64,000 nt of DNA from Aegilops tauschii subsp. strangulata (taxonomy: Eukaryota > Streptophyta > Magnoliopsida > Poales > Poaceae), in NCBI RefSeq assembly GCF_002575655.3, contig NC_053041.3:120496318-120560317 (forward strand), given 5' to 3'. The notes beneath the pieces are model-generated. The model was not told the origin of the DNA, made no database searches, and was given only the letters and a program-made list of their open reading frames with translations. Every line of letters starts with the position of its first letter. The stretch's first letter is position 1. Below, one piece after another: positions 33,654 through 44,442 of the stretch. Both the position numbers and the translations under genes were made by a program.

Positions 33654-34810
33654 GGATGATGCATTACGACACGAGTAAAGAGACTTGCCGGTAACGAGAT
33701 TGAACTAGGTATGATGATACCGACGATCGAATCTCGGGCAAGTAAACATACCAATGACAAAGGGAACAACGTATGTTGTTATGCGGTTTGACCGATAAAG
33801 ATCATCGTAGAATATGTAGGAACCAATATGAGCATCCAGGTTCCGCTATGGTTATTGACCGGAGATGAGTCTCGGTCATGTCTACATAGTTCTCGAACCC
33901 GTAGGGTCTGCACGCTTAATGTTCGATGACGATCGGTATTATGAGTTTATGGGTTTTGATGTACCGAAGGTTGTTCGGAGTCCCGGATGTGATCACGTAC
34001 ATGACGAGGAGTCTCGAAATGGTCGAGACATAAAGATTGATATATTGGAAGGCTATGTTTGGACACCGGAAAGGTTTCGAGTGGTTCGGGCATTTTTCCG
34101 GAGTACCGGGAGGTTACCGGAACCCCCCGGGGAGTTAATGGGCCTTAATGGGCCATGGTGGAAGAGAGGAGGAGGCGGCCAAGGTGGGGGCGCCCCCCCC
34201 CCCAAGCCCAATCCGAATTGGGAAGGGGGGCGGCCCCCCTTTCCTTCTCTCCCTCTCCCTCTTCCTTCTTCTCCTACTCCAACTAGGGAAGGGGGAAAAC
34301 CTACTCCTACTGGGAGTAGGACTCCCCCCTCCTTGGGCGCGCCATAGAGAGGACCGGCCCTCCCCTCCTCCACTCCTTTATATACGGGGGAGGGGAACAC
34401 CCCATAGACACACAAGTTGATTGTTTAGCCGTGTGCGGTGCCCCCCTCCACAGGTTTCCACCTCGGTCATATCGTTGTAGTGCTTAGGCGAAGCCCTGCA
34501 TCGGTAACTTCATCATCACCGTCATCACGCTGTCGTGCTGACGAAACTCTCCCTCGACCTCAGCTGGATCTAGAGTTCGTGGGACGTCACCGAGCTGAAC
34601 GTGTGTAGATCGCGGAGGTGTCGTACCTTCGGTGCTAGGATCGGTCGGATCGTGAAGACGTACGACTACATCAACCGCGTTGTCATAACGCTTCCGCTTT
34701 CGGTCTACGAGGGTACGTAGACAACACTCTCCCCTCTCATTGCTATGCATCACCTAGATAGATCTTGCGTGTTCGTAGGAAATTTTTTGAAATTACTGCG
34801 TTCCCCAACA
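33654..34810 (+). repeat. 3' portion of an Angela/BARE/WIS-like copia LTR
   Basis: Resumes inside the LTR (GAGTAAAGAGACTTGCCGGT; CCCGTAGGGTCTGCACGCTT) and ends CGTTCCCCAACA, the characteristic end of these LTRs. A TATA box TTTATATA lies near 34377. No PBS follows, so this is a 3' LTR or solo LTR, not a 5' LTR. Its first part was separated by the Gypsy insertion and is not in the window. Confidence 0.85.
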
Positions 34811-35709
34811 AGCGCTTCCATGCTTCACCGTCCGATGTGTGCACCATCATCAGCTTCCCATCTGCATCCAGTTGGGTTCCCGTTTTGTGCCACGTCATCT
34901 ATCTGGCCGTCTCTGACCATGAAAAGACGTTGAAGTCTTGGTACGATTGGCATAGACCGAAAAATATTAACGGGAATTTTGGTCTGCGTCTTCTCACCCA
35001 TACCGTTGTCTACCACTACATACCTGGATGACTTGCAAATGGGACAATAGTTCAAGTCCGCATACTGAAGCCTAAATAAGGCACATCCTTTCTCACGGGC
35101 ATGTATCTTCTAATAGGGCATCTTAAGAGCACGGAGGATTTTGTCTGACTGGTACAGGTTTGCAGGTAGTACATGGCCTTTGGGTAGAAAACGTCCAAAT
35201 ACTGTCATCATCGCGTCGTGGCATTCTCTGCCCAAGTTGAATTGAGCCTTCAGAGCCATTGTTTGCGAGATGGCATCCAGCTGACAAAGCTCAGTGTGCT
35301 CGTGGAGAGGACGTTTTGAAGACTCCAACATTTCATTGGAGGCCTTTGCAGATTCCTCCATCTCATCGTCTGAGTCCTGAGCATCATCAAAGTCTTGCAC
35401 CATGTCTTCCATCCCGGTACCATGCTCGTCGGTGTGACGACGAACCACCTCAGCTCTGGCATGTTGGGCAGACTCGCCATGAAATGTCCACACCGTATAA
35501 CCTGGCGTAAAACCCCTCTTCTGCAGGTGTTTGCCCATTTCATCCTTTGTCCTCTTGTGCCAATTGTCGCACCCAGCACAGGGGCACCAGGTTGTCCTCT
35601 GGCCATTTGCAAATGCGGCTCTCACAAACCCCTTGGTTTTTGTTAACCATTCATTGGTCATGTCTTTCTGACTAGTGTGACCGGTGTACATCCACGCACG
35701 ATCACTCAT
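34811..35709 (-). pseudogene. CACTA transposase, N-terminal fragment
   Basis: ATG at 35709 begins MSDRAWMYTGHTS with the transposase-associated domain (CPCAGCDNWHKRT, then GFTPGYTVWTFHGE). An acidic linker follows, then the start of the TNP2 region (NYCPICKSSRYVVV; PIVPRLQRLFM). Defects are an in-frame TAG at 35110-35112, a frame change near 34900 and truncation at 34811 by the copia LTR. Without the catalytic region it cannot be active. Compare the intact enzyme at 40261-43596. Confidence 0.85.
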
Positions 35710-36480
35710 CTTGCCTAGCTACTGGACACATAATAAATAAATATATATATATAAATCAGCATGTATATATTCATTAGTTAATGGAGTTTGTCACTTTTAT
35801 TACGTCCATGCAACCTAGACGCTAATAGGTAAAGATAGGTCCTAATCCCACCCGAGTATGTGTAGATTGGGTTCGTTTCCCCATGCTCTGCTTCGGATTC
35901 GACGCAAAATTTCGGCAGCACCTCCCCGTTGTTCTTCTGATACACGTCTCGGCAATAAGCAGAGAGGATGTGTACCTTGAGAACAATAGGGAGGCACTGA
36001 CGAAATTTTGCATCGGATCCGGAGCAGAGCATATGGAAAAACAAACCCAATCTATGCATACTCGGGCTATCCATGGATAACGTTGGACAATTCGAAAGAA
36101 TCACGGTTATAAATATGCAAATGCATGCATATTTATATATGTAACCCTTTCGAATGGGAGACGCATAGTGGTCACACATACTGATGATTGAAGACACCTA
36201 TAGCTATCAAGTTTCATCGGCACGAAGACCAGAACAGAGCAAATGAAGGGGGGAGGAGGAGATGTCATTTGTGCTCACCCACGAACGCAGGGGAGGAGCT
36301 CGTCGAACGCACGGGGAGGTCGTCGAACACCAGACCCTCGCAGCGACGAAACAACTACACATATAAAACCACCTGATCAACACAAATATGATGTTTTTAT
36401 AACAAAATCGAAAAATATATGACCTAACTCATAATCCACAAATATATGACCCCGTCGGCCTCTGGAAGGCCGAAGAGCAC
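35710..36480 (-). other. 5' region of the CACTA element with long inverted repeat
   Basis: Noncoding leader upstream of the broken transposase. It contains the 216-bp imperfect palindrome at 35851-36066. The rest shows no gene. Confidence 0.5.
35851..36066. repeat. 216-bp imperfect palindrome
   Basis: The left arm CCCGAGTATG...AGCACCTCCC (35851-35926) is matched by the inverted right arm GGGAGGCACT...CATACTCGGG (35989-36066). The intervening 62 bp also pair (TTGTTCT...AGAACAA), so the whole unit can fold into one long hairpin with few mismatches. Confidence 0.85.
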
Positions 36481-36488
36481 CTTTTTCG

Positions 36489-36836
36489 GGAGGTGTCGGG
36501 GGTCGGGGTGTCGGGGCTGTCGTGTCGGGGTCGGGGTGCTGTGTCGGGGTCGGGGGTGCCGTGTCGGGGTGTCGGGGGTCGGGGTGTCGGTGGTCTCATG
36601 TCGAGGTCGGGGTGCGGTGTCGGGGTCGGGGTGCCGTGTCGGGATCGGGGTGCTGTGTCGGGGTCGCGGTGTCGCGGTGTCGTGTCGGGGTCGGGGTGTC
36701 GTGTCGGGGTCAGGGGGTCGGTGTGTCGTGTCGGTGTCAGGGTGTCGTGTCGGGGCCGGGGTGTCGGGGTTCAGGGGGTCGGGTGTCGGGGTGTTGGGGG
36801 TGTCGTGTCGGGGTCAGGGTGTCGGGGTGCCGGTCA
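36489..36836 (+). repeat. GTCGGGGT minisatellite
   Basis: About 350 bp of iterated GTCGGGGTC, GTGTCGGGGT and GTGTCGTGTCGGGG words. All three forward frames stay open and give Val/Gly/Arg/Ser-rich artefacts. Confidence 0.85.
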
Positions 36837-36840
36837 TGTC

Positions 36841-37060
36841 TTCTTCTTCTATTCTCCTCCTCCTCCTCCTCCTCCTCCTCCTCCTCCTCCTCCTCTTCTT
36901 CTTCTTCTTCTTCTTTATTTTCCTTTTTCCTCTCCTTTTTCTTCTTCTTCCTTCTTTTCCTTCTTCCTCTTGTTTTCTTTTTCTTCTTCATTTTCCTTAT
37001 TTTCCTTTTTCCTCTCCACTTCTACTTTTTCTTCTTTTCTTCTTTTTTTCATCTCACAAA
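36841..37060 (+). repeat. TCC/TTC pyrimidine tract
   Basis: Begins as pure (CCT)n at about 36856-36893 and passes into TTCTTC, TTTTCC and CTTTTTC words. Confidence 0.85.
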
Positions 37061-37440
37061 ATGTACTAATAACCTAAAATATGACTAAATATAAAAAACT
37101 AACCTAAAATCTACTAACCAAAAAAAGCAACTAAATCAACAACCTAAATTCTACAAACAGCAACCTATATCAAAAAACAGCAAGAAAAAAAGAAGAAAAA
37201 ATGCATCGTCTCCTCACCAGGGGGCGGCTGGACGGAGCGGCGCCGGGCGGCGGGGGCGGCTGGACGGAGCGACGGGGCTGCGGGCGACCATGGGGGTCGG
37301 GGCGGTGGGGGTCGGGGGCGGTGAGGTTCAGGGGCGGCGGGGGAAGTGGGGGTCAGGGCGCGCGCCGGCCGGCAGGTTTCGATAGGGGTCGGGGGAAGAG
37401 AGAGAGGGAGAGAGAGAAGTGAGAGAGGAGGTGGGGTGGG
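37061..37440. other. A-rich then GGCGG-rich spacer
   Basis: First 140 bp of AACCTAAA-type text, then about 220 bp of GGGGGCGG and GGGGTCGG words ending in a GAGAGAGAG run. No gene. Confidence 0.4.
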
Positions 37441-37449
37441 CCGTTAACT

Positions 37450-37710
37450 ACTACTCTCTTTGCCGTCTGCCAGCAGACAACAAAGAGGGGGTGGATCATT
37501 GTAGTGTACTGGCATCCAGTGGACCCCACCAGCACCTCTTTGCCGTCCGCCAGCATACGGCAAAGAACTGGCAGATGGCAAAGAGCTTCTTTGCCGTCCG
37601 CCGGTTCTTTGCCATCTGCTCTTTGGTAGCTGATGGCAAAGACCTTCTTTGTCGTCTGCTAGCAGACGACAAAGAACTGACAGACGGCAAAATACCTGAT
37701 TCCAGTAGTG
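37450..37710 (-). repeat. CACTA subterminal palindromes and terminus
   Basis: TTTGCCGTCTGC / GCAGACGGCAAAG-type inverted pairs at about 37458, 37540, 37590, 37645 and 37680. They finish with the terminus whose minus strand reads CACTACTGGAATCAGG (37695-37710). Candidate TSD ATA follows, unpaired in the window. Confidence 0.8.
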
Positions 37711-38253
37711 ATACCAATCCCTTTGTCCAAAGATGCTCAAACTTTCCCAGATTCATACTAGTCACATGTAGTATTTACAAGAGTTTTTTTAGACTTTTTG
37801 GAAGTAGACAAATTTTGAGGTAAAAATTGGTATGGTCAATTTAAACTGCCAATACGTGCCAAATATGAGCTCACAACGACATGATATTTTACAACACCAA
37901 TACTAGTAAGTAGTAACATATTTGGTCATCCCACAAAGTTTCGAGTCAAAAGCATACAATTCACACACCAATAGATAAAGTATTTCAGAAGCAACAAAAA
38001 GGAAGACGAAACCAATGATGTCGGTTTTGCTTCTAACCAATGCTACTGTAGAACTATATAGATTATATGCTTCAGATCCCAAGCGCCATGCCATCTGTCC
38101 AAGAGTAGCTAGTTTATTAGCGACAAAACAGTTGTATACAAAGTTGAGCATTAGAACTAGAAAAGAAATGAGATATACCTCTTAAGCAAGCACATTATAC
38201 TGACGAGGCAAGTGAGCTTTCCGATCACTCTTTTTCTGGAATTGTATCATGAT

Positions 38254-39645
38254 CTAATCATCATGAATACTTTTGAATATCCTTTTCTCACAATAGCATA
38301 CCATTAAGTCATTGAGCCAATCATCCGAGATCTTATTGCGCAAATATGTTTTGATGATGTTCATTGCTGAAAATATTCGCTCAACGGATGAAGTTACCAC
38401 TGGGAGGATCAATTTCAACTCGATGAGGCGATATACTATTGGGAAATTTGCATGCTTTGTTGATTGAACCATCAACTGAGCAAGGGTGGAAACATCCGAA
38501 CATCCATTAAATTCCTCACTTCTCTTGATATTTCTAAGGAATCTTGGAAGGTCAATTCTAAGCAACAACCGATCAGTTTCTGTAAAATCATCCGCATAAA
38601 TTTCAGCAAGCCGAATAAGTTTGTCAACATTAAACTTTGCAAAGTTGTTGGCTGGATTAAGACAGGACATGCAATCCACTAACTCGGTGTTAACTTCATT
38701 GAACCGATGGTTCATCTCGGTCATAGTTGCATCACTAACAACATAGAATATGCTAACTTTGAAATAATGATGCATAGTCACCTTATTTCTGGTGCAAACA
38801 GATTGACCCATAGCTCCAACAAGATCATCCATATTTGGCACATCAATGCCATGTTCCTCACAAAAGATCTTGGCTTGGCTGCATAATGACTCATATCCAT
38901 TGTCCCTCATATCTTGCAAAGTTTCTTTCACATCCGAGATCAAACGCATGGCTTCAACAACATCATGTTTCTTCCTTTGCAAAGTTTGTGATAGCATATT
39001 TGTGGTTTGCAACAAGTTTATTAAGAATAAAATGATAAACACAAATTGGAAACATTCCATCTTTATGATCAAACCGGAAGCTCCAACTTGACAAGTGTGT
39101 TCACGTGCATCGTCAACCACGATTGCTAGCACATCGACCACTACATTCCACATTGTGTAAATACGAAGCAAGGTTCTAAGATGTGAGCCCCAACGAGTAG
39201 CTCCTGGTCTAGATAGGTTAGTTTCTTGATGTAACCCAGTTCCAGCTAATATCTTACCATGCTCCATCAGTTTCATCAAATCATCGTGATGCTTTGCAAG
39301 TAATACATCTTTTCTCTTGCAAGATGAACCCACCCGAGTCACTATCAAGGGGAGATAATTGAAGAAATCAGCAATAACTGGACAACTACCAACTGTAATT
39401 GATGGGCAAAGCAGTGTACATAGAAAGCATATGGACTCTCATCTCGAATCAACTTTTGCAAACCATTGAATTCTCCTCTCATATTTGAAGCTCCATCATA
39501 ACCCTGCCCACGTAGTCAAGAAATAGGCAAGCCATGGTAACCTAACATATCGACCAAGGCTTCTTCAATTCCAGCAGATGTACAATCAGAGATGTGCTTG
39601 ACTGCAAGAAATCTCTCCTGAAGCACCCCGTGATCATCCAAAAAT
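38254..39645 (-). pseudogene. hAT transposase, C-terminal part
   Basis: Begins at an intron acceptor AAATGTGCAG (39646-39655) with DDHGVLQERFLAVKHIS, followed by GQGYDGASNMRGEFNGLQK and YAFYVHCFAHQLQLVV, the DUF4371/hAT core of zinc-finger MYM-type-1-like transposases. From 39348 a frame is open to the stop at 38254-38256, ending in the hAT dimerisation region (LPVVTSSVERIFSAMNIIK). A TGA interrupts the core near 39518 and the frame shifts near 39365, so it is dead. It continues the gene whose first exon is at 49954-51018. Confidence 0.85.
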
Positions 39646-39684
39646 CTGCACATTTGGGAAGTTGCGAATTCACACAACACAAAC

Positions 39685-39687
39685 TAG
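39685..39687 (+). other. Target duplication TAG, left copy
   Basis: TAG directly before CACTAGTAG; the partner copy is 49906-49908. It shows a clean CACTA insertion into the hAT intron. Confidence 0.85.
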
Positions 39688-39719
39688 CACTAGTAGAAAA
39701 AGAGGCTTCCATACGCCCC

Positions 39720-39935
39720 CATTAGTCCCCAAAATAATCGAACCGCGACCAAAGGGGTCTTTAGTCGCGGTTCGGGAGGAGACCCACGACCAACTATCTG
39801 GGCCCAGCGCGCTCGGTCGACAGCTGGCGGACGGGAGGGGCTTTAGTCCCGGTTGGCCTGGCCAACCGGGACTAAAGGTCCTCAGGCTGGCCCGAAGGCC
39901 TTTAGTCGCGGTTGGCCAGGCCAACCGGGACTAAA
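39720..39935 (+). repeat. Left subterminal array
   Basis: Alternating TTTAGTCGCGGTT and CTTTAGTCCCGGTTGGC words with their inverse GCCAACCGGGACTAAAG. The unit at about 39841-39878 is a near-perfect palindrome around CTGG. Likely transposase-binding sites by family analogy. Confidence 0.8.
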
Positions 39936-39945
39936 GGCCCATCCC

Positions 39946-39953
39946 TATATATA
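39946..39953 (+). promoter_or_regulatory. TATA box of the transposase gene
   Basis: TATATATA in CCATCCCTATATATAGGAC directly after the last palindrome. Confidence 0.6.
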
Positions 39954-40260
39954 GGACTCAGCTCACTTCACAATATTCAGAAGGGGGGTGGTGGGTTTGC
40001 TTTTGGTTCCTCCTATGCACACAAGGTGTTCGATGAAATGCCCGAGAGCATGAAAGAAACATGATGTGAAGTGTCCGAGCCACACTTGAGCTTTCTCATT
40101 TATTTTTCCTCCGCGATCGCGGTTAGCAACTTGAACCTTTCATGTGTCATTGATAAAATATGCATGTGTGTAGTTCATTGTTTAATTTGTATTATTTCTA
40201 GCTAGTCAGTTTAACAAATGCATGATGGTTAATTATATACTTTATATAATAATAATGCAG

Positions 40261-43200
40261 ATGAATCGGCAATGGATGTATGGTCCCCGACTCTCCGGCG
40301 AGTTCACTACGGGTTTGAAAGATTTCCTCGTAGTGGCAAATGCGAACAAGCAGCGAGGTTTTATTATCTGTCCATGTGCTGTCTGTAAGAATCAGAAGGG
40401 TTACTCCTCCTCAAGAGACGTTCACATGCACCTGCTTCGGCACGGTTTCATGCGAAGCTATAATTGTTGGACCAAGCATGGAGAAAGAGGGGTTAGAATG
40501 GAAGAAGATGAAGAAGGGGATGATATCGATGACAACTATCATGATCATTTCGGTGATACTTTCATGGAGGATGATGCTGAAGGTGGGAAAGGGTTAGGTG
40601 AAGGTGAAGAAGAGGCACATGATGAGCCCGCTGATGATCTTGGTCGGACCATTGCTGATGCACGGAGACGCTGCGAAACTGACAAGGAGAGGGAGAATTT
40701 GGATCGCATGTTAGAGGATCACAAAAAGTCGCTGTACCCAGGATGCGATAATAGTCTGAAAAAGCTGGGCTGCACACTGGATTTGCTAAAATGGAAGGCA
40801 CAGGAAGGTGTAGCTGACCCAGCATTTGAAAATTTGCTGAAAATGTTGAAGAATATGTTTCCGAAGAATAACGAGTTGCCCGCCAGTACGTACGAAGCAA
40901 AGAAGGTTGTCTGCCCTCTAGGTTTAGAGGTTCTGAAGATACATGCATGCATTAACGACTGCATCCTCTACCGCGGTGAATACGAGAATTTGAATGAATG
41001 CCCTGTATGCACTGCATTGCGTTATAAGATCAGAGGCGATGACCCTGGTGACGATGTTGAGGGCGAGAAACCCAGGAAGAGGGTTCCCGCCAAGGTGATG
41101 TGGTATGCTCCTATAATACCACGGTTGAAACGTCTGTTCAGGAACAAAAAGCATGCCAAGTCGTTGCGATGGCACAAAGAGGACCGTAAGTCCGACGGGG
41201 AGTTGAGACACCCCGCTGATGGAACGCAATGGAGAAAGATCGACAGAGTGTTCAAAGATTTTGCAGCTGACGCAAGGAACATAAGATTTGGTCTAAGTAC
41301 TGATGGCATGAATCCTTTTGGCGAGCAGAGCTCCAGCCATAGCACCTGGCCCGTGACTCTATGCATCTACAACCTTCCTCCTTGGTTGTGCATGAAGCGG
41401 AAGTTCATTATGATGCCAGTGCTCATCCAAGGTCCAAAGCAACCCGGCAACGACATCGATGTGTACCTAAGGCCATTAGTTGATGAACTTTTACAGTTGT
41501 GGGGCAGACCTGGTGTACGTGTCTGGGATGAGCACAAAGAAGAGGAATTTGACCTACGAGCGTTGCTTTTTGTAACCATCAACGATTGGCCTGCTCTCAG
41601 TAACCTTTCGGGACAGACAAATAAGGGATACAATGCATGCACGCACTGCTTACATGAGACTGGAAGTGTACGTTTGGGTAATTGTAAGAAGAACGTGTAC
41701 CTGGGTCATCGTCGATTTCTTCCCCGAAATCATAACGTAAGAAAGAAAGGCAAGCATTTCAACGGCAAGGCAGATCACCGGCCGAAGCCTGCGGAACGTA
41801 CTGGTGCTGAGATATTTGATATGGTCAAGGATTTGAAAGTCATCTTTGGAAAGGGTCCTGGCGGACAATCAGTTCCGCGGGGAGTTGACGGGCACGCACC
41901 CATGTGGAAGAAGAAATCTATATTTTTGGAGCTACAATATTGGAAAGTCCTAGATGTCCGCTCTGCAATCGACGTGATGCATGTTACGAAGAATATTTGT
42001 GTGAACCTGCTAAGCTTCTTGGGCGTGTATGGGAAGACAAATGATACAAAGGAAGCACGGCAGGACCAGCAACTTTTGAAAGACCCAGATGACCGGCATC
42101 CGGAATGGTTTCAAGGTCGTGCCAGCTACGCTCTTACCAAAGAAGAGAAGGTCATTTTTTTGGAATACCTGAGCAGTATGAAGGTCCCGTCTGGCTTCTC
42201 GTCGAATATAAATGGAATAATAAACATGGCGGACAAAAAGTTCCTAAACCTGAAGTCTCACGACTGCCATGTGATTATGACGCAATTGCTTCCGATTGCT
42301 TTGAGGGGGCTCCTACCGGAAAATGTTCGAGTAGCCATTGTGAAGCTATGTGCATTCCTCAATGCAATCTCTCAGAAGGTAATCAATCCAGAAGATCTAC
42401 CACGGTTACAGAACGATGTGGTCCAATGCCTTGTCAGTTTCGAGTTGGTGTTCCCACCATCCTTCTTCGATATTATGACGCACCTCCTGCTCCACCTAGT
42501 CAAAGAGATTTCCATTCTCGGTCCTGTATTTCTACACAATATGTTCCCCTTTGAGAGGTTCATGGGAGTATTAAAGAAATATGTTCATAACCGTGCTAGG
42601 CCAGAAGGAAGCATCGTCAAGGGCTATGGAAATGAGGAGGTAATTGAGTTCTGTATTGACTATGTTCCTGACCTTAAGCCGATTGGTATTCCTCAATCGC
42701 GGCACGAGGGGAGACTAAGTGGAAAAGGCACGATCGGGAGGAAATCAACGATATGTATGGACGGTCATTCTATGACTGAAGCACACCACACAGTTCTACA
42801 AAATTCCAGCTTGGTGGCTCCGTACTTCGAGCAACACAAGAATATTTTACGCTCGGACAACCCGGGGAAGCCTGAATCCTGGATTAGAAAGGCCCACATG
42901 GAGACTTTCGGCAGTTGGTTGCGAAAACATTTAATGAAGGACAATGATGTTGGAGATCAGCAGTACATGTTGGCCAAGAAACCATCTTCGACTATAACGA
43001 CTTTCCAAGGGTACGAGATAAATGGGAATACATTTTACACCATCGCCCAAGATAAAAAGAGCACCAACCAAAACAGTGGTGTCCGCTTTGATGCAGCAAC
43101 CGAGAATGGGCAAAAGGTCACATATTATGGTTACATAGAGGAGATATGGGAACTTGACTATGGACCCTCCTTTAAGGTCCCTTTGTTCCGGTGCAAATGG

Positions 43201-43596
43201 TTCAAGCTAACAGGAGGTGGGGTAAAAGTGGACGAGCAATACGGAATGACAATGGTGGATTTCAACAATCTTGGTTACCTTGACGAACCATTCGTCCTTG
43301 CCAAAGATGTCGCTCAGGTTTTTTATTTGAAGGACATGAGTAGCAAACCGAGGAAACGGAAAGATAAGAAAACGATCAGTACATCATGCGATGATCCAAA
43401 GCGCCACATTGTTCTTTCAGGTAAAAGAAACATCGTGGGAGTGGAGGACAAGACAGACATGTCAGAAGATTATAATATGTTTGGTGAAATTCCGCCCTTC
43501 AAAGTGAACACTGACCCAAGCATTAAGTTAAATGATGAGGATGCTACATGGATACGGCACAATCGTAAGCAAGCAGGGACACAAGGGAAGAATTGA
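40261..43596 (+). CDS. CACTA (TNP2-type) transposase, intact
   Basis: 1111 codons without interruption. I start at ATG 40261 because it directly follows an acceptor AATAATGCAG; upstream in-frame ATGs would lie in a leader intron. Residues about 5-80 form the transposase-associated zinc-binding domain (ICPCAVCKNQKGY, HLLRHGFMRSYNCWTKHGE). An acidic linker follows. TNP2/Transposase_21 is at about 250-530 (NECPVCTALRYKI; FGLSTDGMNPFGEQ; FVTINDWPALSNLSGQ; YNACTHC), with candidate catalytic acids in STDGMN, INDWP and VMHVTKN. A DUF4218-like region (PFERFMGVLKKYVHNRARPE) and a DUF4216-like region (about 930-1010) follow. It cuts and joins element ends in the nucleus. Nothing in the frame looks broken. 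Confidence 0.93.
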   Translation: MNRQWMYGPRLSGEFTTGLKDFLVVANANKQRGFIICPCAVCKNQKGYSSSRDVHMHLLRHGFMRSYNCWTKHGERGVRMEEDEEGDDIDDNYHDHFGDTFMEDDAEGGKGLGEGEEEAHDEPADDLGRTIADARRRCETDKERENLDRMLEDHKKSLYPGCDNSLKKLGCTLDLLKWKAQEGVADPAFENLLKMLKNMFPKNNELPASTYEAKKVVCPLGLEVLKIHACINDCILYRGEYENLNECPVCTALRYKIRGDDPGDDVEGEKPRKRVPAKVMWYAPIIPRLKRLFRNKKHAKSLRWHKEDRKSDGELRHPADGTQWRKIDRVFKDFAADARNIRFGLSTDGMNPFGEQSSSHSTWPVTLCIYNLPPWLCMKRKFIMMPVLIQGPKQPGNDIDVYLRPLVDELLQLWGRPGVRVWDEHKEEEFDLRALLFVTINDWPALSNLSGQTNKGYNACTHCLHETGSVRLGNCKKNVYLGHRRFLPRNHNVRKKGKHFNGKADHRPKPAERTGAEIFDMVKDLKVIFGKGPGGQSVPRGVDGHAPMWKKKSIFLELQYWKVLDVRSAIDVMHVTKNICVNLLSFLGVYGKTNDTKEARQDQQLLKDPDDRHPEWFQGRASYALTKEEKVIFLEYLSSMKVPSGFSSNINGIINMADKKFLNLKSHDCHVIMTQLLPIALRGLLPENVRVAIVKLCAFLNAISQKVINPEDLPRLQNDVVQCLVSFELVFPPSFFDIMTHLLLHLVKEISILGPVFLHNMFPFERFMGVLKKYVHNRARPEGSIVKGYGNEEVIEFCIDYVPDLKPIGIPQSRHEGRLSGKGTIGRKSTICMDGHSMTEAHHTVLQNSSLVAPYFEQHKNILRSDNPGKPESWIRKAHMETFGSWLRKHLMKDNDVGDQQYMLAKKPSSTITTFQGYEINGNTFYTIAQDKKSTNQNSGVRFDAATENGQKVTYYGYIEEIWELDYGPSFKVPLFRCKWFKLTGGGVKVDEQYGMTMVDFNNLGYLDEPFVLAKDVAQVFYLKDMSSKPRKRKDKKTISTSCDDPKRHIVLSGKRNIVGVEDKTDMSEDYNMFGEIPPFKVNTDPSIKLNDEDATWIRHNRKQAGTQGKN

Positions 43597-43715
43597 TGTG
43601 TAATAATTTATTGTACCAAACTTTGTTGAATGGATCATGTGAATTAAAATGTACGATGGCGAATCCGGATGATTTGTATTTGGTCGATGAACTGAATGAT
43701 GTATCAAACTTTTTT

Positions 43716-44240
43716 GATATATTATTTGTATTTTTAAGATTTTAAAATGAATTAGTTTTATTTTTTTGAATTTTTTGATATATTATTTGTATTTTTAAGA
43801 TTTTCAAATGAATTAGTTTTATTTTTTTGAATTTTTTGATATATTATTTCTATTTTAAGATTTTAAAATGAATTAGTTTTATTTTTCTGAATTTTTTGAT
43901 ATATTATTTGTATTTTTAAGATTTTAAAATGAATTAGTTTTATTTTTTTGAATTTTTTGATATATTATTTGTATTTTTAAGATTTTCAAATGAATTAGTT
44001 TTATTTTTTTGAATTTTTTGATATATTATTTGTATTTTTAAGATTTTCAAATGAATTAGTTTTATTTTTTTGAATTTTTTGATATATTATTTGTATTTTT
44101 AAGATTTTCAAATGAATTAGTTTTATTTTTTTGAATTTTTTGATATATTATTTCTATTTTTAAGATTTTAAAATGAATTAGTTTTATTTTTCTGAATTTT
44201 TTGATACATTTTTTGTATTTTTAAGATTTTAAAATGAAAA
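43716..44240 (+). repeat. 61-bp AT-rich tandem repeat, about 8.6 copies
   Basis: GATATATTATTTGTATTTTT begins copies at 43716, 43777, 43838, 43898, 43959, 44020, 44081, 44142 and 44203: period 61, once 60. Copies alternate between AGATTTTAAAATG and AGATTTTCAAATG variants. It lies between the transposase stop and the internal palindrome array. Confidence 0.95.
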
Positions 44241-44257
44241 GTATTTGGAAAAGGACC

Positions 44258-44440
44258 ACGAACCGCGACTAAAGGCTCTTTCCGCGCGGGAACGAAAACG
44301 GCGCGAAAAAACCTTTAGTCGCGGGTCGTGACACCAACCGCGACTAAAGGTACCCCTTTAGTCCCGGTTGGGGACACCAACCGCGACTAAAGGGTACCTT
44401 TAGTCCCGGTTGGTGTCCCCAACCGGGACTAAAGGCTTGC
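44258..44440 (+). repeat. Internal subterminal-type palindrome array
   Basis: ACCGCGACTAAAGG, CCTTTAGTCGCGG and TTTAGTCCCGGTTGG words in head-to-head pairs, the same motifs as at the element ends but located between the two genes. They lead directly into a TATA box. Confidence 0.85.
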
Positions 44441-44442
44441 CC

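Larger units (their letters stand above)
34811..37710 (-). mobile_element. CACTA element, 5' half only
   Basis: The right end at 37710 is the inverted CACTACTGGAATCAGG terminus, preceded by a subterminal palindrome array. Inside are a 5' region with a long hairpin and GC-rich satellites, and the first part of a transposase gene reading right to left. The element stops at the copia LTR (34810/34811), which inserted into its transposase. Confidence 0.8.

Noticed and set aside
36446..37088. Three overlapping plus-strand frames of about 190-207 codons
   Set aside because: All frames stay open across the GTCGGGGT minisatellite and the TCC/TTC tract; the products are repeats of Val/Gly/Arg and Ser/Phe.
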